This document shows, in pieces, positions 1 through 9,270 of a stretch of DNA of 64,000 bases (its first letter is position 1; every line of letters starts with the position of its first letter). A program made the position numbers and the translations under genes. The DNA is from Mycolicibacterium sp. 018/SC-01/001 (GTDB taxonomy: Bacteria > Actinomycetota > Actinomycetes > Mycobacteriales > Mycobacteriaceae). The notes beneath the pieces are model-generated. The model was not told the origin of the DNA. It worked only from the letters and a program-made list of their open reading frames with translations, and did no database searches. The DNA lies in contig NZ_VKAA01000006.1 in the NCBI RefSeq assembly GCF_007096635.1, positions 112,616-176,615 of the forward strand, written 5' to 3'.

Positions 1-114
1 CACCCGGAACCGGCGGCGTCGCAACCTCTACCGACGAACCCGCCGGAACCGCAGGCACACCCGGAACCGGCGGCGTCGCAACCTCTACCGACGAACCGGC
101 CGGAACCGCAGGCA
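1..114 (-). repeat. Two tandem 57-bp coding repeats (19 aa each)
   Basis: Bases 1-57 and 58-114 are direct copies that differ by a base or two. They encode GVPAVPAGSSVEVATPPVP twice. Related but diverged units continue to about base 300. More copies may lie beyond the left edge. Confidence 0.85.
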
Positions 115-1306
115 CACCCGGCGCCGGCGGCGTCACCACACCAGCCTCACCCACCACCGGAGCGCCCGGCGCACCCGGAACCGGCGGCGCCGCAACCTCC
201 ACCGACGAACCCGCCGGAACCGCAGGCACACCCGGCGCCGGCGGCGTCGCCACACCAGCCTCACCCACCACCGGAGCGCCCGGCACACCAGGCGCCGGCG
301 GCGCGAAAGCGCCTGCGGCAGCATCGATCGGCGCGCCCGGAACACCGCCCGCACCCGGCGCCACCACACCACCGGCGCCCTCAACCGGCGCACCAACACC
401 CGGCAACCCGGCCGGCGTCGCCACGCCGGCGTCACCAACGATCGGGGCACCCGGCACACCCGGCGCCGGCGGCGCGAAAGCGCCTGCGGCAGCATCGATC
501 GGCGCGCCCGGAACACCACCCGCACCCGGCGCCACCACACCACCCGCGCCCTCAACCGGCGCACCAACACCCGGCAATCCGGCCGGCGTCACCACGCCGG
601 CGTCACCAACGATCGGGGCACCCGGCACACCGGGTGCCGGCGGACCGCCCGCACCCACGGGCACACTCACCGGAGCACCGGGCAGTCCCGGTGCCGGCGG
701 ACCACCCGCACCGACCGGCACACCCAGCGGGGCACCCGGCGCACCCGGAATCGGCGGAAGAGCCGACCCGGAATCACCGACGATCGGAGCGCCGGGAAGC
801 GGCGGCAGCGGCGGACCTGCATTGACGAAAGGTGTTGCCACGGGTCCTCCCGGCACCGGTGGCAGCGGCGGCGTCGCACCGCCGGCCGGCGTCACCGCCG
901 CACCCGGCGGTACCGGCGGCGCGGGCGGCGTTGCCCGCCCGCCGGGTGCCGTGGTCGGCACACCCGGGGTTCCCGGCGACGGCGGCGTCGCACCCAACGT
1001 GGAGGTGGACGCAGAAGCCGGGGGCCGCGGCGGCGTCGGTGGTAGGCCGGCCGACGAAGAACTGGCCGGCGGTACGACGACAGGCGGAGCGGGCTGGCCA
1101 GGACCGGCCGTGAACGACGACGCGGCATTGTGCAACGCCTGAGGGATGTCCGCCGGGTGGTTCACGATTTGCTGGAGGATGTCCACGCACGGCACGCCGC
1201 CCCGGTTGGGGCTCGCGGCGGCCAGCGGCGTCAACAGCGGCGCGCTCAAGAACATCCCAGCGCTGCCCATCATGACAACGACGATGCCCTTCTTGGTCCG
1301 TGACAT
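1..1306 (-). CDS. Secreted Pro/Gly/Ala-rich tandem-repeat protein (3' end beyond window)
   Basis: I do not recognise a named family. The frame is open from an ATG at 1304-1306 down to base 1 (435 codons) and its stop lies outside the window. GGGAG sits just upstream of the ATG. Residues 1-31 look like a signal peptide: MSRTKK, then a hydrophobic stretch ending in LAAAS. A short non-repetitive part follows, with one Cys near residue 40 (VPCVDILQQIVNHP). From about residue 75 the chain is almost entirely Pro, Gly, Ala and Val. It contains two near-identical 57-residue repeats and, further on, a 19-residue unit (GVPAVPAGSSVEVATPPVP). The composition suggests an extended cell-wall or surface polypeptide. 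This is inferred from composition only, with no known partner. It is divergent from the Acg-like gene. Confidence 0.85.
   Translation of the reverse strand, partial: MSRTKKGIVVVMMGSAGMFLSAPLLTPLAAASPNRGGVPCVDILQQIVNHPADIPQALHNAASSFTAGPGQPAPPVVVPPASSSSAGLPPTPPRPPASASTSTLGATPPSPGTPGVPTTAPGGRATPPAPPVPPGAAVTPAGGATPPLPPVPGGPVATPFVNAGPPLPPLPGAPIVGDSGSALPPIPGAPGAPLGVPVGAGGPPAPGLPGAPVSVPVGAGGPPAPGVPGAPIVGDAGVVTPAGLPGVGAPVEGAGGVVAPGAGGVPGAPIDAAAGAFAPPAPGVPGAPIVGDAGVATPAGLPGVGAPVEGAGGVVAPGAGGVPGAPIDAAAGAFAPPAPGVPGAPVVGEAGVATPPAPGVPAVPAGSSVEVAAPPVPGAPGAPVVGEAGVVTPPAPGVPAVPAGSSVEVATPPVPGVPAVPAGSSVEVATPPVPG
301..642 (-). repeat. Two tandem 171-bp coding repeats (57 aa each)
   Basis: Bases 301-471 and 472-642 are near-identical copies, differing at a handful of positions that are mostly silent. 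The period is 171 bp, a multiple of three, so the frame of the minus-strand protein is kept. Each unit contains the segments GAPIVGDAGV, AGLPGVGAPVEGAGG and GAPIDAAAGAFAPP. Such identity at the DNA level suggests recent duplication or gene conversion. Confidence 0.9.
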
Positions 1307-1821
1307 GCGCTCCCAGTCTTTCTGCGTCGTCCTGCAATTCGAATCAGTTACCGGGCTTACTGAACCGACAATTTGGAAAATTGCCGACGCGACAAAAGCT
1401 GCGTTACGCAACCGTTGCCAAGGAGAAGCAATTTTGTTGCGGTCATACCGCTCTGAACTGGGACTATCCGTTTGCGATCGTTACGTGAATGCCAACCTCT
1501 GAAGGCGCTGTGAGTCCTGATGTGGCGCCGAGCACACCCTCGCAAGCCCGTCATGCGATGGGACGTGGCGCGTACCGCAAACCCGTCTGCCACGCTTGTG
1601 CCAATGCATCCCCGGCTCGTGTGAACGGCTGAGCCGAGACCCGGACCCGACGTTGCCGGCGACTGCGGTCCGCCCGGGTGCGTCGGCCGCCGGCAGGAGT
1701 CCGACCCTCGCATGCGCGTTGCTGACGGATCGTCACGCTCGTCACATCGCGAAAGGACCATTGGCCCTGTACCCGTCGCTCCTACACCGCGCACTCTGGC
1801 AGCAGACGAAGGGAAGGTGCG
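1307..1821. other. 515-bp divergent intergenic region
   Basis: This region separates the minus-strand repeat protein from the plus-strand Acg-like gene. I see no convincing gene in it. Open frames here have no ribosome site and no familiar protein features. Bases 1360-1460 are distinctly AT-richer than the surroundings, as expected for promoters. One DosR-like box lies at 1751-1770. Confidence 0.6.
1751..1770 (+). promoter_or_regulatory. Candidate DosR (DevR) box upstream of the acg-like gene
   Basis: The 14-base core AGGACCATTGGCCC (1754-1767) resembles the DosR palindrome, whose known form is GGGAC-N6-GTCCC-like. It also resembles the hspX box as I recall it. It lies about 55 bases before the acg-like start. 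The acg-usp-devR group is a classic DosR target set, which supports the call. Confidence 0.6.
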
Positions 1822-2817
1822 ATGCCCACGCCTCACATCGGGAGCGAGCTGATCGATGACGTGCTGCAGGTGGCGTGCCGGGCCCCGTCACTTCACAACA
1901 CCCAACCGTGGACCTGGACGCTGAGCCGGAACACGGTCGACCTGTATCTCGATCCCTCCCGACTGGCCGAGACTGCCGATGACAGCGGGCGGCAGGCATT
2001 GCTGAGCTGCGGCGCCGTGCTGGACCACTTCCGTGTCGCGCTCGCGGGCGCAGGATGGCATGGCGCCGTGACGCGCTTCCCCGACCCTACGAATTGCCAT
2101 CACCTCGCCCGCGTCACGCTCAGCCCGGCACCCACGGTCACACCCGACCAGCGGCGTCGCGTCGACGCGATCATGGCGCGTCGCACGGACCGCCTCGCTC
2201 TCCTCGAACCCCCTGCACCCACCGACGGGCTGATCGATGCCGCGAACGCCTCCGAACACTCCGCGATGGTCCATGTCGATGTCCTCGGCGCTGACCAACA
2301 CTCGGCGGTGGCTGAGCTGTCCCACCTGACCGACGCAATCCGAATGTTCGATACCGACTATCACGCCGAATTGGCATGGTGGACAGATGGTTTGGCTTGC
2401 GATGTGGGCGTTCCGGCTTCTGCGCTGATCTCGGCTCCGGAAAGCGACCGTGTCGATGTCGGCCGGAACTTCCCCGTCACCAACGCCGTGGAGCGCCGAA
2501 CTGACATCGCTGAAGACCGCGCACGTATCCTGGTCTTTTCCACTCTCGACGATCGTCCTGAGAGCGTATTGCGTTGCGGGGAAGTACTTTCCACAGTCCT
2601 GCTCGAGGCGACGCTGGACGGCTTGGCGACGTGCACAGTGACGCACGTGACCGAACTGGCCACGGGTCGCGACGTCGTCGCATCGTTGATCGGTAGCGCC
2701 ACGATTCCCCAGGCGTTGGTCCGTGTCGGCTGGGCACCCGCCCTCGACTCGATACCGCCGCCGACACCGCGACGGGCTGTGTGCGACGTGCTTCGCATCC
2801 GCCGGGATGCGCTGTGA
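1822..2817 (+). CDS. Acg-family FMN-binding nitroreductase-like protein
   Basis: A 331-residue protein of the Acg/Rv2032-Rv3131 family, a mycobacterial offshoot of the nitroreductase fold that binds flavin. Its physiological substrate is unknown. The N-terminal CRAPSLHNTQPWTWTL segment (about residues 19-34) is the family hallmark. A second conserved block is LLEATLDGLATCTVTH (about 260-275). The start is the ATG after GGGAAGGTGCG. Its stop overlaps the start of the stress-protein gene (GTGA), so the two are translationally coupled, with devR close behind. A DosR-like box upstream suggests hypoxia or NO induction. In M. tuberculosis these genes are DosR-regulated and Acg is reported to sequester flavin. 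Confidence 0.88.
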   Translation: MPTPHIGSELIDDVLQVACRAPSLHNTQPWTWTLSRNTVDLYLDPSRLAETADDSGRQALLSCGAVLDHFRVALAGAGWHGAVTRFPDPTNCHHLARVTLSPAPTVTPDQRRRVDAIMARRTDRLALLEPPAPTDGLIDAANASEHSAMVHVDVLGADQHSAVAELSHLTDAIRMFDTDYHAELAWWTDGLACDVGVPASALISAPESDRVDVGRNFPVTNAVERRTDIAEDRARILVFSTLDDRPESVLRCGEVLSTVLLEATLDGLATCTVTHVTELATGRDVVASLIGSATIPQALVRVGWAPALDSIPPPTPRRAVCDVLRIRRDAL

Positions 2818-3629
2818 ACGCAGCGTCCGGGCGGGCCGTGGTGGTGGGCATCGACGGCTCCGCCGCGTCTCGTGAGGCTGCCGTGTGGGCGATCGACGAG
2901 GCCGAATCGCGCGACGCGACACTACGTCCGATCGTCATCGTCGACTCGTCGGACATGCGCGATCGAGGTGGCGCAGCGCACCGCATGGCGTCCGCGCAGG
3001 AGGCCATGCGCCATGCGGTGAGCTCCATCGAAGCGACCGGGCGGCCCGTCCGGATCGAAGGCGCCATCATGCACGGACGTCCGGTGCAGACCTTGCTCCG
3101 GGAATCGCAGACGGCGGTCTTGTTGTGCGTCGGAGCACGCGGACTGCGGCACGCTACCGAGGGGCGTATCGGCTCGACCGCGGCGGCACTGTCCGCGGGC
3201 GCCCGGTGCCCGGTCGCCATCGTGCGCTCCCGCCGCGCTCATCAGCGTCGACCGCGCTGCGTCGTGGTGGAACTCGCCGATCGCAGCGTCGCGGACGCGT
3301 TGCTCGATTGCGGACTCGAGGAGGCACAGCGTCACGGCAGCAACCTCCGCGTGCTCGCCCCGTCCTCCGGCGCCACCACCCTGAAGGCACACTGGCAGCG
3401 CCGTGTCGATGACGCCCGCCGCCGCTTCCCCCACCTCGACATCGCCTCAGTCACTGGGGATTCCGACGCGCTCGCCTACCTTGCAGCCAACGCGGCCGAC
3501 GTCGAGGTGATGGTGACCAGCCGCAACCGCCGAGGTGGGCTGGCCGACCTGGTCAGCGCCCCCGGCAATGCCGCCCTCCGCGACACGGACTGTTCGATCC
3601 TGATCTGCGGCCCGCAGACCGCACTGTGA
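2814..3629 (+). CDS. Tandem universal stress protein (two Usp domains)
   Basis: A 271-residue protein with two Usp domains (about 5-140 and 145-270). I chose the GTG that overlaps the preceding stop rather than the in-frame ATG 33 bases upstream, because coupling is typical here and the protein then begins right before AVVVGIDGS. The first domain keeps the ATP-binding pattern G-x2-G-x9-[18 protein letters not shown]. In the second ([18 protein letters not shown]) the pattern is degraded. Family members bind ATP and slow growth under hypoxia, and this is a typical DosR-regulon partner of acg genes. The exact role is inferred. Confidence 0.88.
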   Translation: MNAASGRAVVVGIDGSAASREAAVWAIDEAESRDATLRPIVIVDSSDMRDRGGAAHRMASAQEAMRHAVSSIEATGRPVRIEGAIMHGRPVQTLLRESQTAVLLCVGARGLRHATEGRIGSTAAALSAGARCPVAIVRSRRAHQRRPRCVVVELADRSVADALLDCGLEEAQRHGSNLRVLAPSSGATTLKAHWQRRVDDARRRFPHLDIASVTGDSDALAYLAANAADVEVMVTSRNRRGGLADLVSAPGNAALRDTDCSILICGPQTAL

Positions 3630-3660
3630 CCCGCAGGACCGATCGCTGAAGGAGGATGCG

Positions 3661-4329
3661 ATGAGCAAGGTGACCGTGTTCCTGGTCGACGACCACGAGG
3701 TGGTCCGTCGTGGCCTGATCGAACTTCTCGGCGCCGACGACGATCTCGATGTGGTCGGTGAGGCGGGATCGGTCGCGGAGGCGATGACGCGGATTCCGGC
3801 CCAGCTGCCCGACGTGGCGGTCCTCGACGTGCGACTGCCCGACGGCAACGGCATCGAGCTGTGCCGCGACCTGTTGTCGCGCATGCCGGATCTGCGCTGT
3901 CTCATGCTGACCTCCTACACCTCCGACGAAGCGATGCTCGACGCGATCCTCGCCGGCGCCAGCGGCTACGTGGTCAAGGACATCAAGGGCATGGAGCTCG
4001 CCCGAGCCATCAAAGAGGTGGGCGCGGGACGATCGCTGCTCGACAACCGCGCTGCCGCGGCACTGATGGCGACCGTCCGTGGCGGAGGACGCGCGGACGA
4101 CCCCCTCTCGGAGCTCACCGACCAGGAGCGTGTGCTACTCGACCTTCTCGGCGAGGGGCTGACCAACCGCCAGATCGCCGCACGAATGTTCCTGGCAGAG
4201 AAGACGATCAAGAACTACGTGTCACGATTGCTGGCCAAGCTCGGCATGGAGCGCCGCACGCAAGCGGCCGTGTTCATCTCCAAACTCGATCAGCAGCGAA
4301 CCCGCCCGAGCACGGACCCGTCTCGGTAG
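3661..4329 (+). CDS. devR: DevR/DosR-type NarL-family response regulator
   Basis: A 222-residue response regulator very close to M. tuberculosis DevR/DosR, the dormancy regulator activated by the DevS and DosT haem kinases. The receiver domain (about 4-120) has the acidic pair D10-D11, phospho-acceptor D56 ([13 protein letters not shown]), and the segment [20 protein letters not shown]. The LuxR-type HTH (about 150-215) has [20 protein letters not shown] and [19 protein letters not shown], including the Lys and Asn that contact DNA in DosR. AAGGAGG precedes the ATG. Its likely targets include the upstream acg-usp pair. No devS follows: the next gene is convergent, so the kinase must be elsewhere. 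Confidence 0.93.
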   Translation: MSKVTVFLVDDHEVVRRGLIELLGADDDLDVVGEAGSVAEAMTRIPAQLPDVAVLDVRLPDGNGIELCRDLLSRMPDLRCLMLTSYTSDEAMLDAILAGASGYVVKDIKGMELARAIKEVGAGRSLLDNRAAAALMATVRGGGRADDPLSELTDQERVLLDLLGEGLTNRQIAARMFLAEKTIKNYVSRLLAKLGMERRTQAAVFISKLDQQRTRPSTDPSR

Positions 4330-4334
4330 AGCCG

Positions 4335-5975
4335 TCAGGGGGTGCGAAGCCAGACGGCGACGTCGGGGGGCAGCACCGTCTCGACGCCGGGCACAGAGGC
4401 CAGCGCCACCGACGCGGTGTCAGGCAACCGCACGTCGCTGTCACCGGTGTTGACCCAGCACTGGGCGGCGCCGCGCTCGAACGCGACGACCCCGGCGGGC
4501 GTGGTCAACCACTTGAGGTCCCCGGAATCGCACCACATGGCCGTCCGCATACCGAGCGCGCGGCGGTAGAGGTTCAGCGTGGAGTCGGGGTCGCTGTCCT
4601 GCGCTTCGACGCTGTGTTGGGCCCAATGGCCGGGCTGGGGCAGCCAGGTGGTCGCGCCGGGATCAGCGGCGAACCCGTAGGGGGCATCAGTCGCGTTCCA
4701 GGGCAACGGGATTCGACACCCGTCGCGGCCCACGTCGGTGAAACCGGACTGCACCCACGTCGGATCCTGTCGCACCTCGTCGGGGAGATCCTCCACCTCC
4801 TCGAGCGCCAGCTCCTCCCCCTGGTAGATGTAGGCGGTTCCGGGGAGGGCGAGTTGAATCAACGCTGCGGCGCGTGCGCGGCGCCGTCCGATGTCGTGGT
4901 CAGGGTCCTCGTCGGCCCATCTGCCTCGCTCCCAATCGGTCTCGATCAGATGACCGGGTTGGGAGCGGGAAAAGCGCGTGACAGTCCGGGTGACGTCGTG
5001 ATTGGAGAGCACCCACGTGGGCGGCGCGCCGACCGTGGCGGCAGCGCCGATGGCGTCGTCGACGACCGTCCGCAGCACATCGGCGCGCCACGGGGCGCGC
5101 AGGAAGTCGAATTGGAACGCCGTGTGCAGCTCGTCGGGCCGCAGGTAGCGGGCCAGCCGTTCATTGCTCGGCACCCAGGCCTCGGCGATGAAGATGCGCT
5201 CGGGCGTGTACCGCTGCGCCACCGATCGCCAGCCGCGGTAGATATCGTGCACGCCGTCCTGATCCCACGCGGGATGCCCGGCGCGGGATTGCACCAAACT
5301 CTGCGCCGCATCATCGGGATCCGCGGTGTCGGGCAGGCCGTCGGCCTTGATCATGCCGTGCGCCACGTCGATGCGGAAACCGTCCACCCCACGGTCGAAC
5401 CAGAAGGCCAGTATGTCTTCGAACTCGGTTCGCACCTCGTCGTTGTCCCAGTTGAGATCTGGCTGGCCCGGTGCGAACAGGTGCAGATACCACTGGCCAT
5501 CGGGGAGCCGTGTCCAGGCCGGCCCGCCGAACACGCTCTGCCAATTGTTCGGCGGCGCATCGCCGTCAGGCCCGCGGCCGGACCGAAAGTGGTAGCGCTG
5601 CCGCGCCCCCGGTTCGTCGGCCATCGCGGCCTGGAACCACGCATGCTGATCGGAGGTGTGGTTGGGCACGATGTCGAGCAGCACTCGGATGCCGACCTCG
5701 TGCGCCTCGGCGATCAAAGCCTGCGCCTCGGCCAGGGTGCCGTAGGCGGGTTCGATGTCGCGGTAGTCCGCCACGTCGTAGCCGGCATCGGCCATCGGCG
5801 AGGGATACCAGGGGTTGATCCAGATCGCGTCGACACCGAGCTGCGCAAGGTAGGGCAGGCGGCTCCGAAGGCCTGCTATGTCACCGACGCCGTCGCCGTT
5901 GCCGTCGGCGAAACTGCGGATGTAGACCTGGTAGACGACGGCGGTCTGCCACCACGAGGATTCGGCGCGGGCCAC
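4335..5975 (-). CDS. aglA: GH13 alpha-glucosidase (AglA-like)
   Basis: A 546-residue glycoside hydrolase family 13 enzyme, expected to cleave alpha-glucosidic bonds in maltose or isomaltose-type oligosaccharides in the cytosol. The (beta/alpha)8 barrel motifs are visible: DIVPNHTSDQH, the nucleophile in GFRIDVAHG, the acid/base Glu in IFIAEAWVP, and SNHDVTR. I chose the GTG at 5973-5975, preceded by AAGGAG, over an upstream start. The protein then begins at ARAESSWWQTAVVYQVYIRS, where the family begins, and has the same length I recall for M. tuberculosis AglA. It is divergent from lpqY-sugABC, suggesting use of imported or recycled glucosides. Substrate preference cannot be told from sequence. 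Confidence 0.88.
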   Translation of the reverse strand: MARAESSWWQTAVVYQVYIRSFADGNGDGVGDIAGLRSRLPYLAQLGVDAIWINPWYPSPMADAGYDVADYRDIEPAYGTLAEAQALIAEAHEVGIRVLLDIVPNHTSDQHAWFQAAMADEPGARQRYHFRSGRGPDGDAPPNNWQSVFGGPAWTRLPDGQWYLHLFAPGQPDLNWDNDEVRTEFEDILAFWFDRGVDGFRIDVAHGMIKADGLPDTADPDDAAQSLVQSRAGHPAWDQDGVHDIYRGWRSVAQRYTPERIFIAEAWVPSNERLARYLRPDELHTAFQFDFLRAPWRADVLRTVVDDAIGAAATVGAPPTWVLSNHDVTRTVTRFSRSQPGHLIETDWERGRWADEDPDHDIGRRRARAAALIQLALPGTAYIYQGEELALEEVEDLPDEVRQDPTWVQSGFTDVGRDGCRIPLPWNATDAPYGFAADPGATTWLPQPGHWAQHSVEAQDSDPDSTLNLYRRALGMRTAMWCDSGDLKWLTTPAGVVAFERGAAQCWVNTGDSDVRLPDTASVALASVPGVETVLPPDVAVWLRTP

Positions 5976-6202
5976 GGCACTCCTTCGGTACTCGACGAAC
6001 GTGAGTCCACGGTAGTGAACATCGACGGTGTCGCGACCGCTGAGACACTTTCGCAGCGCAGAACTGGCGGTGCCGCGCCGAAACGGCACCGCAGCGCCGG
6101 ACTTCCTGTGAACTGTGACACACTCGTCGCTGTACCGAACGTGCTGGTCGTGGCCCTCGTGCGCAGGATCTCGGGAACCGCGACGTCATAGACGAGGACG
6201 AG

Positions 6203-7513
6203 ATGAAACGAATTCAGTTCGCCCGCGGGCGACGACGTCGGGCAATCGCGCTGGCGAGCGCACCTCTGCTCGCCGCCACGTTGTTGTCCGGATGCGGCAG
6301 CGACGGCGGGCCGCCGACGCTGACGTGGTACATCCTTCCCGACAACGGCGGATCAGCTGCGCGGGCCCAGGAGTGCGAGGCCGCTTCGGGCGGCGCCTAC
6401 CGGGTGCGCATCGAATCGCTGCCCTCGACGGCCACCGCGCAGCGGGAGCAGATGGTGCGCCGGCTCGCCGCGGGAGACTCGTCGATCGACCTGGTCAGCA
6501 TGGACGTCGTGTTCACCGCGGAATTCGCGAACGCGGGTTTCCTGCGGCCCTACAGCGCCGAGGAAACACAGCGGCTGACCGCCGGCATGCTGCCCGCCCC
6601 TCTGAAGACCGGGATGTGGGACGACAAGCTCTACGGCGCACCGTACAAATCGAACGCCCAGCTTCTCTGGTATCGCAAGTCTGCGGCGGCCGCGGCCGGT
6701 GTCGACCCGACCAGTCCCACGTTCACCTGGGACGAGATGATCAAAGCCGCTGTCGGTCAACAGAAGAAGGTTGCCGTCCAGGCGCAGCGCTACGAGGGCT
6801 ACACGGTGTGGATCAACGCACTGGTGCTTTCCGGTGGCGGCGCCTTGCTCGACGACGTCGAGGCGGGCCGCAACGCCAAGCCGGCGCTGGCCAGCCCGGC
6901 CGGGGAGAAGGCGGCCGAGATCGTCGGCACGCTCGGCCGCTCCCCTGCCGCTCCGACGGATCTATCCAACGCCTCGGAAGAACAGGCCCGCACCAACTTC
7001 CAGTCCGACCAGGGCATGTTCATGGTGAACTGGCCCTACGTGCTCGCCGCCGCGCGCAGCGGTGTCAAGGAGGGCACGCTCGCGCAGTCCGTCGTCGACG
7101 ACATCGGCTGGGCGCGCTACCCCCGGGTGTCCGCAGACCGTCCCAGCGCGCCGCCGCTGGGTGGCGCCAATCTCGGTATCGGCGCCTACAGCAAGCATCC
7201 CGATCAGGCGGTCGCCCTCGTCGAGTGCATCAACGCCGAGCCGAAGGCGACCCAATACATGCTCGACGAGAGCGAACCATCGCCCTACGCCGCGTCCTAC
7301 GACGATCCGAAGATCCGCGAGGAATACGCGAACGCCGATCTGATCCGCGAATCGATCGGCGACGGCGGCCCCCGGCCACCGACGCCCTTCTACACCGACA
7401 TCTCGGGCGCGATCCAGCAGACCTGGCATCCGCCGGCCTCGGTGAACAGCGACACCCCGGAAAGGACAGACCAATTCATGGCTGACGTGCTGGCGGGCAG
7501 GCGCCTGCTGTGA
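6203..7513 (+). CDS. lpqY: Trehalose-binding lipoprotein LpqY
   Basis: Solute-binding lipoprotein of the LpqY-SugABC importer, which recovers trehalose released outside the membrane when mycolates are transferred from trehalose monomycolate. The 436-residue chain has a twin-Arg-rich N-terminus, a hydrophobic stretch and the lipobox LLSGC with C31 as the lipidated Cys. The rest is an extracellular solute-binding family 1 fold. Its stop overlaps the sugA start (GTGA). The complete four-gene order lpqY-sugA-sugB-sugC supports the assignment over a generic maltose system. Confidence 0.93.
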   Translation: MKRIQFARGRRRRAIALASAPLLAATLLSGCGSDGGPPTLTWYILPDNGGSAARAQECEAASGGAYRVRIESLPSTATAQREQMVRRLAAGDSSIDLVSMDVVFTAEFANAGFLRPYSAEETQRLTAGMLPAPLKTGMWDDKLYGAPYKSNAQLLWYRKSAAAAAGVDPTSPTFTWDEMIKAAVGQQKKVAVQAQRYEGYTVWINALVLSGGGALLDDVEAGRNAKPALASPAGEKAAEIVGTLGRSPAAPTDLSNASEEQARTNFQSDQGMFMVNWPYVLAAARSGVKEGTLAQSVVDDIGWARYPRVSADRPSAPPLGGANLGIGAYSKHPDQAVALVECINAEPKATQYMLDESEPSPYAASYDDPKIREEYANADLIRESIGDGGPRPPTPFYTDISGAIQQTWHPPASVNSDTPERTDQFMADVLAGRRLL

Positions 7514-8442
7514 CGACGCTGCAAGATCCGCCGCTGCAAAAGGAGCCGGGACAACCGTCGGTCAGCGAGCGCGCCAAAGGCGAACGCCGGCTCGGTCTCT
7601 ACCTGACGCTGCCGTCGTACGTCGTCATGCTCCTGGTGACCGCCTACCCGCTCGGGTATGCCCTGGTGCTGTCTCTGTACAACTTCCGGCTCACCGACCC
7701 GGCGGGGCGCAGCTTCGTCGGGCTACGCAACTACGGGGTGATCCTCACCGACCCGGTGTGGTGGAACGACTTCGTCACGACGCTGGCGATCACCGTCGTC
7801 ACGGTCGCGGTCGAACTCGTGCTCGGGTTCTGGTTCGCGTTCGTGATGCTGCGCATCGTGCGGGGGCGCGGACCGCTGCGCACGGCGATCCTGATCCCGT
7901 ACGGAATCGTCACCGTGGTCTCGGCGTTCATCTGGCGCTACGCCTTCGCCATCGACTCCGGGTTCGTCAACCAGTGGCTGAACCTGACCGATTTCGACTG
8001 GTTCGGTGATCGTTGGTCGGCGATCTTCGTGATCTGCCTGTCGGAGATCTGGAAGACGACGCCGTTCATCTCGCTGCTGTTGCTCGCCGGGCTGGTGCAG
8101 GTGCCCGAGGACATGCAGGAGGCCGCGAAGGTCGACGGTGCGACAGCGTGGCAGCGGCTGTGGAAGGTGACGCTGCCCAACATGAAGGCCGCGATCATGG
8201 TGGCGTTGCTGTTCCGAACGCTGGATGCCTGGCGCATCTTCGACAACCCGTACGTGATGACCGCGGGCGCCAACAACACCGAGACCATCTCGTTCCTGGC
8301 CTACCGGCAGAACGTGACGCTGGTGAATCTCGGTATGGGGTCGGCGGTGTCGGTGCTGCTGTTCCTGTCGGTCGTGGCGATCGCGTGGATCTTCATCAAG
8401 GTCTTCAAAACCGACCTGTCGCAAGTCAGGGGTGACCAGTGA
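7510..8442 (+). CDS. sugA: Trehalose ABC transporter permease SugA
   Basis: First membrane subunit of LpqY-SugABC, 310 residues, of the MalF type. There are about six transmembrane helices, starting near residue 33 (LYLTLPSYVVMLLVTAYPLG). The EAA loop that docks the ATPase is seen around 196-215: EDMQEAAKVDGATAWQRLWK. The GTG start overlaps the lpqY stop, and the stop overlaps the sugB start in the same way, so the three reading frames are coupled. SugA and SugB form the pore. Confidence 0.93.
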   Translation: MTTLQDPPLQKEPGQPSVSERAKGERRLGLYLTLPSYVVMLLVTAYPLGYALVLSLYNFRLTDPAGRSFVGLRNYGVILTDPVWWNDFVTTLAITVVTVAVELVLGFWFAFVMLRIVRGRGPLRTAILIPYGIVTVVSAFIWRYAFAIDSGFVNQWLNLTDFDWFGDRWSAIFVICLSEIWKTTPFISLLLLAGLVQVPEDMQEAAKVDGATAWQRLWKVTLPNMKAAIMVALLFRTLDAWRIFDNPYVMTAGANNTETISFLAYRQNVTLVNLGMGSAVSVLLFLSVVAIAWIFIKVFKTDLSQVRGDQ

Positions 8443-9266
8443 CCAAGAGCACCAAGTGGTGGACGATCGCCGGCATCGTCATCGTGATCTACAGCTTCGT
8501 GCCGATGCTGTGGATGATCAGCCTGGCGTTCAAACCGCCGTCGGACATCGTCTCGGGCAATCCGTCGTTTCTGCCGAGTTCGTTCACGCTGGACAACTTC
8601 ACGCAGATCTTCAGCAACGAGCTGTTCACGAGGGCGCTGATCAACTCGATCGGCATCGCGATCATTGCGACGATCATCTCGGTGATCATCGCGATGTTCG
8701 CCGCGTATGCCATTGCGCGACTGGAGTTCCCGGGCAAGAAGCTGCTGCTGTCGCTGGCCCTGGGCATCGCGATGTTCCCGCAGGCCGCGCTCGTCGGCCC
8801 GCTGTTCGACATGTGGCGCGGGCTGGGCATCTACGACACCTGGCTGGGCCTGATCATCCCCTACCTGACGTTCGCCCTGCCGCTGTCGATCTGGACGATG
8901 TCGGCGTTCTTCCGCCAGATCCCGTGGGAGATGGAGCACGCCGCACAGGTCGACGGAGCCACCCAGTGGCAGGCGTTCCGCAAGGTGATCGTGCCGCTGG
9001 CCGCGCCGGGTGTGTTCACCACCGCGATCCTGACGTTCTTCTTCTGCTGGAACGACTTCCTGTTCGCGATCTCGCTGACGTCCACCGACAGCGCCCGCAC
9101 GGTGCCCGCGGCGCTGGCGTTCTTCCAGGGCGCCTCGTATTTCGAGTCGCCGGTGCCCTACATCATGGCCGCGTCGGTGATCGTCACGATCCCCGTCGTC
9201 ATCCTCGTTCTCATCTTCCAGCGGCGCATCGTCGCCGGCCTGACTTCCGGAGCAGTGAAGGGATAA
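8439..9266 (+). CDS. sugB: Trehalose ABC transporter permease SugB
   Basis: Second permease subunit, 275 residues, MalG type. Hydrophobic helices begin at residue 9 ([20 protein letters not shown]). The EAA loop [20 protein letters not shown] lies near 165-185. The GTG start overlaps the sugA stop, and sugC begins 4 bases after this stop. It forms the translocation pore with SugA. Confidence 0.93.
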   Translation: MTKSTKWWTIAGIVIVIYSFVPMLWMISLAFKPPSDIVSGNPSFLPSSFTLDNFTQIFSNELFTRALINSIGIAIIATIISVIIAMFAAYAIARLEFPGKKLLLSLALGIAMFPQAALVGPLFDMWRGLGIYDTWLGLIIPYLTFALPLSIWTMSAFFRQIPWEMEHAAQVDGATQWQAFRKVIVPLAAPGVFTTAILTFFFCWNDFLFAISLTSTDSARTVPAALAFFQGASYFESPVPYIMAASVIVTIPVVILVLIFQRRIVAGLTSGAVKG

Positions 9267-9270
9267 CCCC

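Noticed and set aside
1..700. Regularly spaced repeats that could suggest a CRISPR array
   Set aside because: The repeats are multiples of three, keep a coding frame with a signal peptide, and have no unique spacers.
1357..1836. Minus-strand frame of 159 residues in the divergent gap
   Set aside because: Arg/Ser-rich translation without features. It overlaps the acg start and the DosR-like box, so it is probably not a gene.
3861..6191. Long plus-strand open frame antisense to the alpha-glucosidase and overlapping devR
   Set aside because: It is a GC-rich shadow: low-complexity Arg/Gly/His translation, no ribosome site, and two well-recognised genes occupy the other frames. The same holds for 34061-36112, 41045-43078, 43341-45351 and 46194-47261.
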